From assembly GCA_023231065.1 (NCBI GenBank), contig JALNWE010000109.1, positions 1 to 7,252 on the forward strand: a stretch of 7,252 nt of DNA. The letters are read 5' to 3'. This document shows positions 6,684 to 7,252 of the stretch, piece after piece. The DNA is from Bacteroidales bacterium. Lineage in GTDB: Bacteria; Bacteroidota; Bacteroidia; Bacteroidales; FEN-979. Positions within the stretch are counted from its first letter, which is position 1, and every line of letters starts with the position of its first letter. Under the pieces are notes generated by a model. It saw only the letters and a program-made list of their open reading frames with translations. It had not been told where the DNA came from and ran no database searches. Made by a program: the position numbers and the translations under genes.

Positions 6684-7031
6684 TCAGTAAACAGGAGGGC
6701 TGCGAGGGGATGAAAGCAATAAAACGGAGAATTCGATACTGGTAACAGTATAAATCACATACTGCCAAACAGATAACTGAAAAATATTATTTAAATCAGT
6801 AGCTTGAAAAAAAGGATTCGCATTCCAATATGAAAGTGCCTGTATCAGAGATATTTCAACAGGACTATGATGATGGGAAGGTGGTAATTTCCCGTGGCTC
6901 CCATGTACAAGAAAGAAATGAGAATGTATAATTATTCCACCGTTGATAATATGAGCATGAGTAAAAAAACTTGAACTGCAATAAAAAAGCAGAAAAAGAA
7001 GAAACAAAGAAAAGGCAGATGCTTTTTTCAC
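6684..7031 (-). CDS. Small exported His-rich protein, putative metal-binding partner of the receptor
   Basis: A 115-residue protein of unknown function. Residues 1-24 are a Lys-led, strongly hydrophobic signal peptide or membrane anchor. After it comes a cluster of nine histidines in 31 residues: H25, H27, H36, H38, H43, H46 and H53-55 (THAH, IIHSH, HGSH, SHHHS). A SPVEISLIQALS helix-like stretch follows, then a second hydrophobic segment (about 84-108) and the tail SPRSPPVY. The layout resembles small Bacteroidota hypothetical proteins with HxH...GG..I.HSH...HHH..E..LI motifs that I recall next to TonB receptors. A periplasmic or surface role in binding zinc, copper or a similar metal is inference. 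The start is GTG 7031; the in-frame region above it reaches a stop at 7056-7058 without an ATG. It lies 129 bp upstream of the tri-cysteine receptor in the same orientation. C18 sits in the hydrophobic region but does not form a good lipobox. Confidence 0.72.
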   Translation of the reverse strand: MKKASAFSLFLLFLLFYCSSSFFTHAHIINGGIIIHSHFFLVHGSHGKLPPSHHHSPVEISLIQALSYWNANPFFQATDLNNIFQLSVWQYVIYTVTSIEFSVLLLSSPRSPPVY

Positions 7032-7041
7032 ACAACCAGAA

Positions 7042-7071
7042 TTAACAGGGTATTCTCATTCTTTCTGTTAA
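7042..7071. repeat. Inverted repeat in the leader of the His-rich gene
   Basis: TTAACAG (7042-7048) and CTGTTAA (7065-7071) are perfect inverted 7-mers separated by 16 nt. They lie between the candidate -7 box and the GTG start of the His-rich gene. Position and symmetry would suit an operator or an mRNA hairpin near the translation start. The arms are short, so chance is possible. Confidence 0.35.
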
Positions 7072-7084
7072 ATACATACTAATG

Positions 7085-7092
7085 CAAAAATA
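7085..7092 (-). promoter_or_regulatory. Bacteroidota -7 promoter element (TATTTTTG) of the right-hand unit
   Basis: The minus strand reads TATTTTTG, an exact TAnnTTTG match 54 bp upstream of the GTG start of the His-rich gene. A good TTG at -33 is not seen; the upstream sequence holds GGTTCTG at roughly the right distance. In A/T-rich DNA this motif can occur by chance, and one also occurs on the plus strand at 7141-7148. Confidence 0.42.
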
Positions 7093-7133
7093 GAATATTT
7101 CTAAATACAGAACCAGCATTTTAGTGAATTGCC

Positions 7134-7190
7134 ATTTTAATATTTTTGATACGATTGAAATTAACGATGTAGTATTTTAATGTTTTCGAT
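7134..7190. repeat. Two imperfect 17-bp direct repeats 40 bp apart
   Basis: ATTTTAATATTTTTGATA (from 7134) and ATTTTAATGTTTTCGATA (from 7174) differ at two positions and are spaced 40 bp apart, upstream of the His-rich gene promoter. They could be paired regulator sites or a small duplication. The A/T-rich composition weakens the case. Confidence 0.3.
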
Positions 7191-7193
7191 AGA

Positions 7194-7252
7194 TCATTGC
7201 TGACCATCTTCATCGGTTACTATAAAATGAAAGCAGTATGTTCTGGTATCCA
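7194..7252 (-). CDS. Possible C-terminus of an upstream gene (18 residues)
   Basis: One minus-strand frame stays open from the window edge to a TGA at 7194-7196 and reads DTRTYCFHFIVTDEDGQQ. The composition looks like ordinary protein, but 18 codons are too few to identify a family or to exclude chance. If real, it is a gene upstream of and codirectional with the His-rich gene. Confidence 0.2.
   Translation of the reverse strand, partial: DTRTYCFHFIVTDEDGQQ

Noticed and set aside
7141..7148. Plus-strand TATTTTTG -7 motif, and an ATG at 7227 reading MKAVCSGI
   Set aside because: No TTG lies at a suitable -33 distance and the frame runs out of the window after eight codons, so a divergent gene cannot be supported.
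1..7252. tRNA, rRNA, CRISPR array, insertion sequence or prophage gene
   Set aside because: No cloverleaf, regularly spaced repeat array, transposase, integrase or terminal inverted repeat was seen on either strand.

Overview
The window looks like a chromosomal stretch from a Bacteroidota (Bacteroidetes) bacterium. The evidence is two TonB-dependent receptors that each start with a carboxypeptidase-regulatory-like domain, a Bacteroidota-type Mrp ATPase carrying the signature IENMSWFTP, start codons in A/T-rich context with no clear Shine-Dalgarno sequence, and perfect matches to the Bacteroidota -7 promoter element TAnnTTTG ahead of both transcription units. Every real gene is on the minus strand, so transcription runs from high to low coordinates.

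Right-hand unit (about 7092 down to 3924). It begins with a candidate promoter at 7085-7092, followed by a small exported His-rich protein (6684-7031, GTG start) with nine histidines within 31 residues. A 129-bp gap holding a perfect 8-bp hairpin follows. Next comes a 790-residue TonB-dependent receptor (4182-6554) whose plug domain has an unusual three-cysteine motif (CPGIRTENNCQNCGF). Directly downstream, and in the same frame beyond the receptor's stop codon, lies a 3' scrap resembling the C-terminus of another TonB-dependent receptor (3924-4169), probably a gene relic. The last bases of the window (7194-7252) may be the C-terminus of one more minus-strand gene.

Central gap (3591-3923). 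It has no convincing gene. It contains a hairpin (3863-3899), a perfect 16-bp palindrome ATGAACATATGTTCAT (3806-3821) abutting a perfect TATATTTG -7 box (3798-3805), and a leader of about 200 nt. The palindrome resembles operators of ArsR/SmtB-family metal sensors.

Left-hand unit (3584 down to 1). Three closely spaced genes follow: an Mrp/NBP35-family P-loop ATPase (2781-3584) that lacks the usual N-terminal MIP18/DUF59 domain and contains no cysteine; a 778-residue TonB-dependent receptor (425-2761) with features recalling zinc receptors of the ZnuD type; and the N-terminal half of a cation diffusion facilitator (CDF) exporter (1-410), cut by the window edge. Gaps of 19 and 14 bp suggest one operon.

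Read together, this looks like a transition-metal homeostasis locus, most likely zinc although the metal is not proven. It has outer-membrane receptors, a His-rich exported protein, a cytoplasmic P-loop ATPase and a CDF exporter, possibly controlled by a metal sensor. The points most worth a second look are the pairing of a TonB receptor with a CDF exporter and a cysteine-free Mrp behind a metal-sensor-like operator, and the pairing of the His-rich protein with the tri-cysteine receptor.
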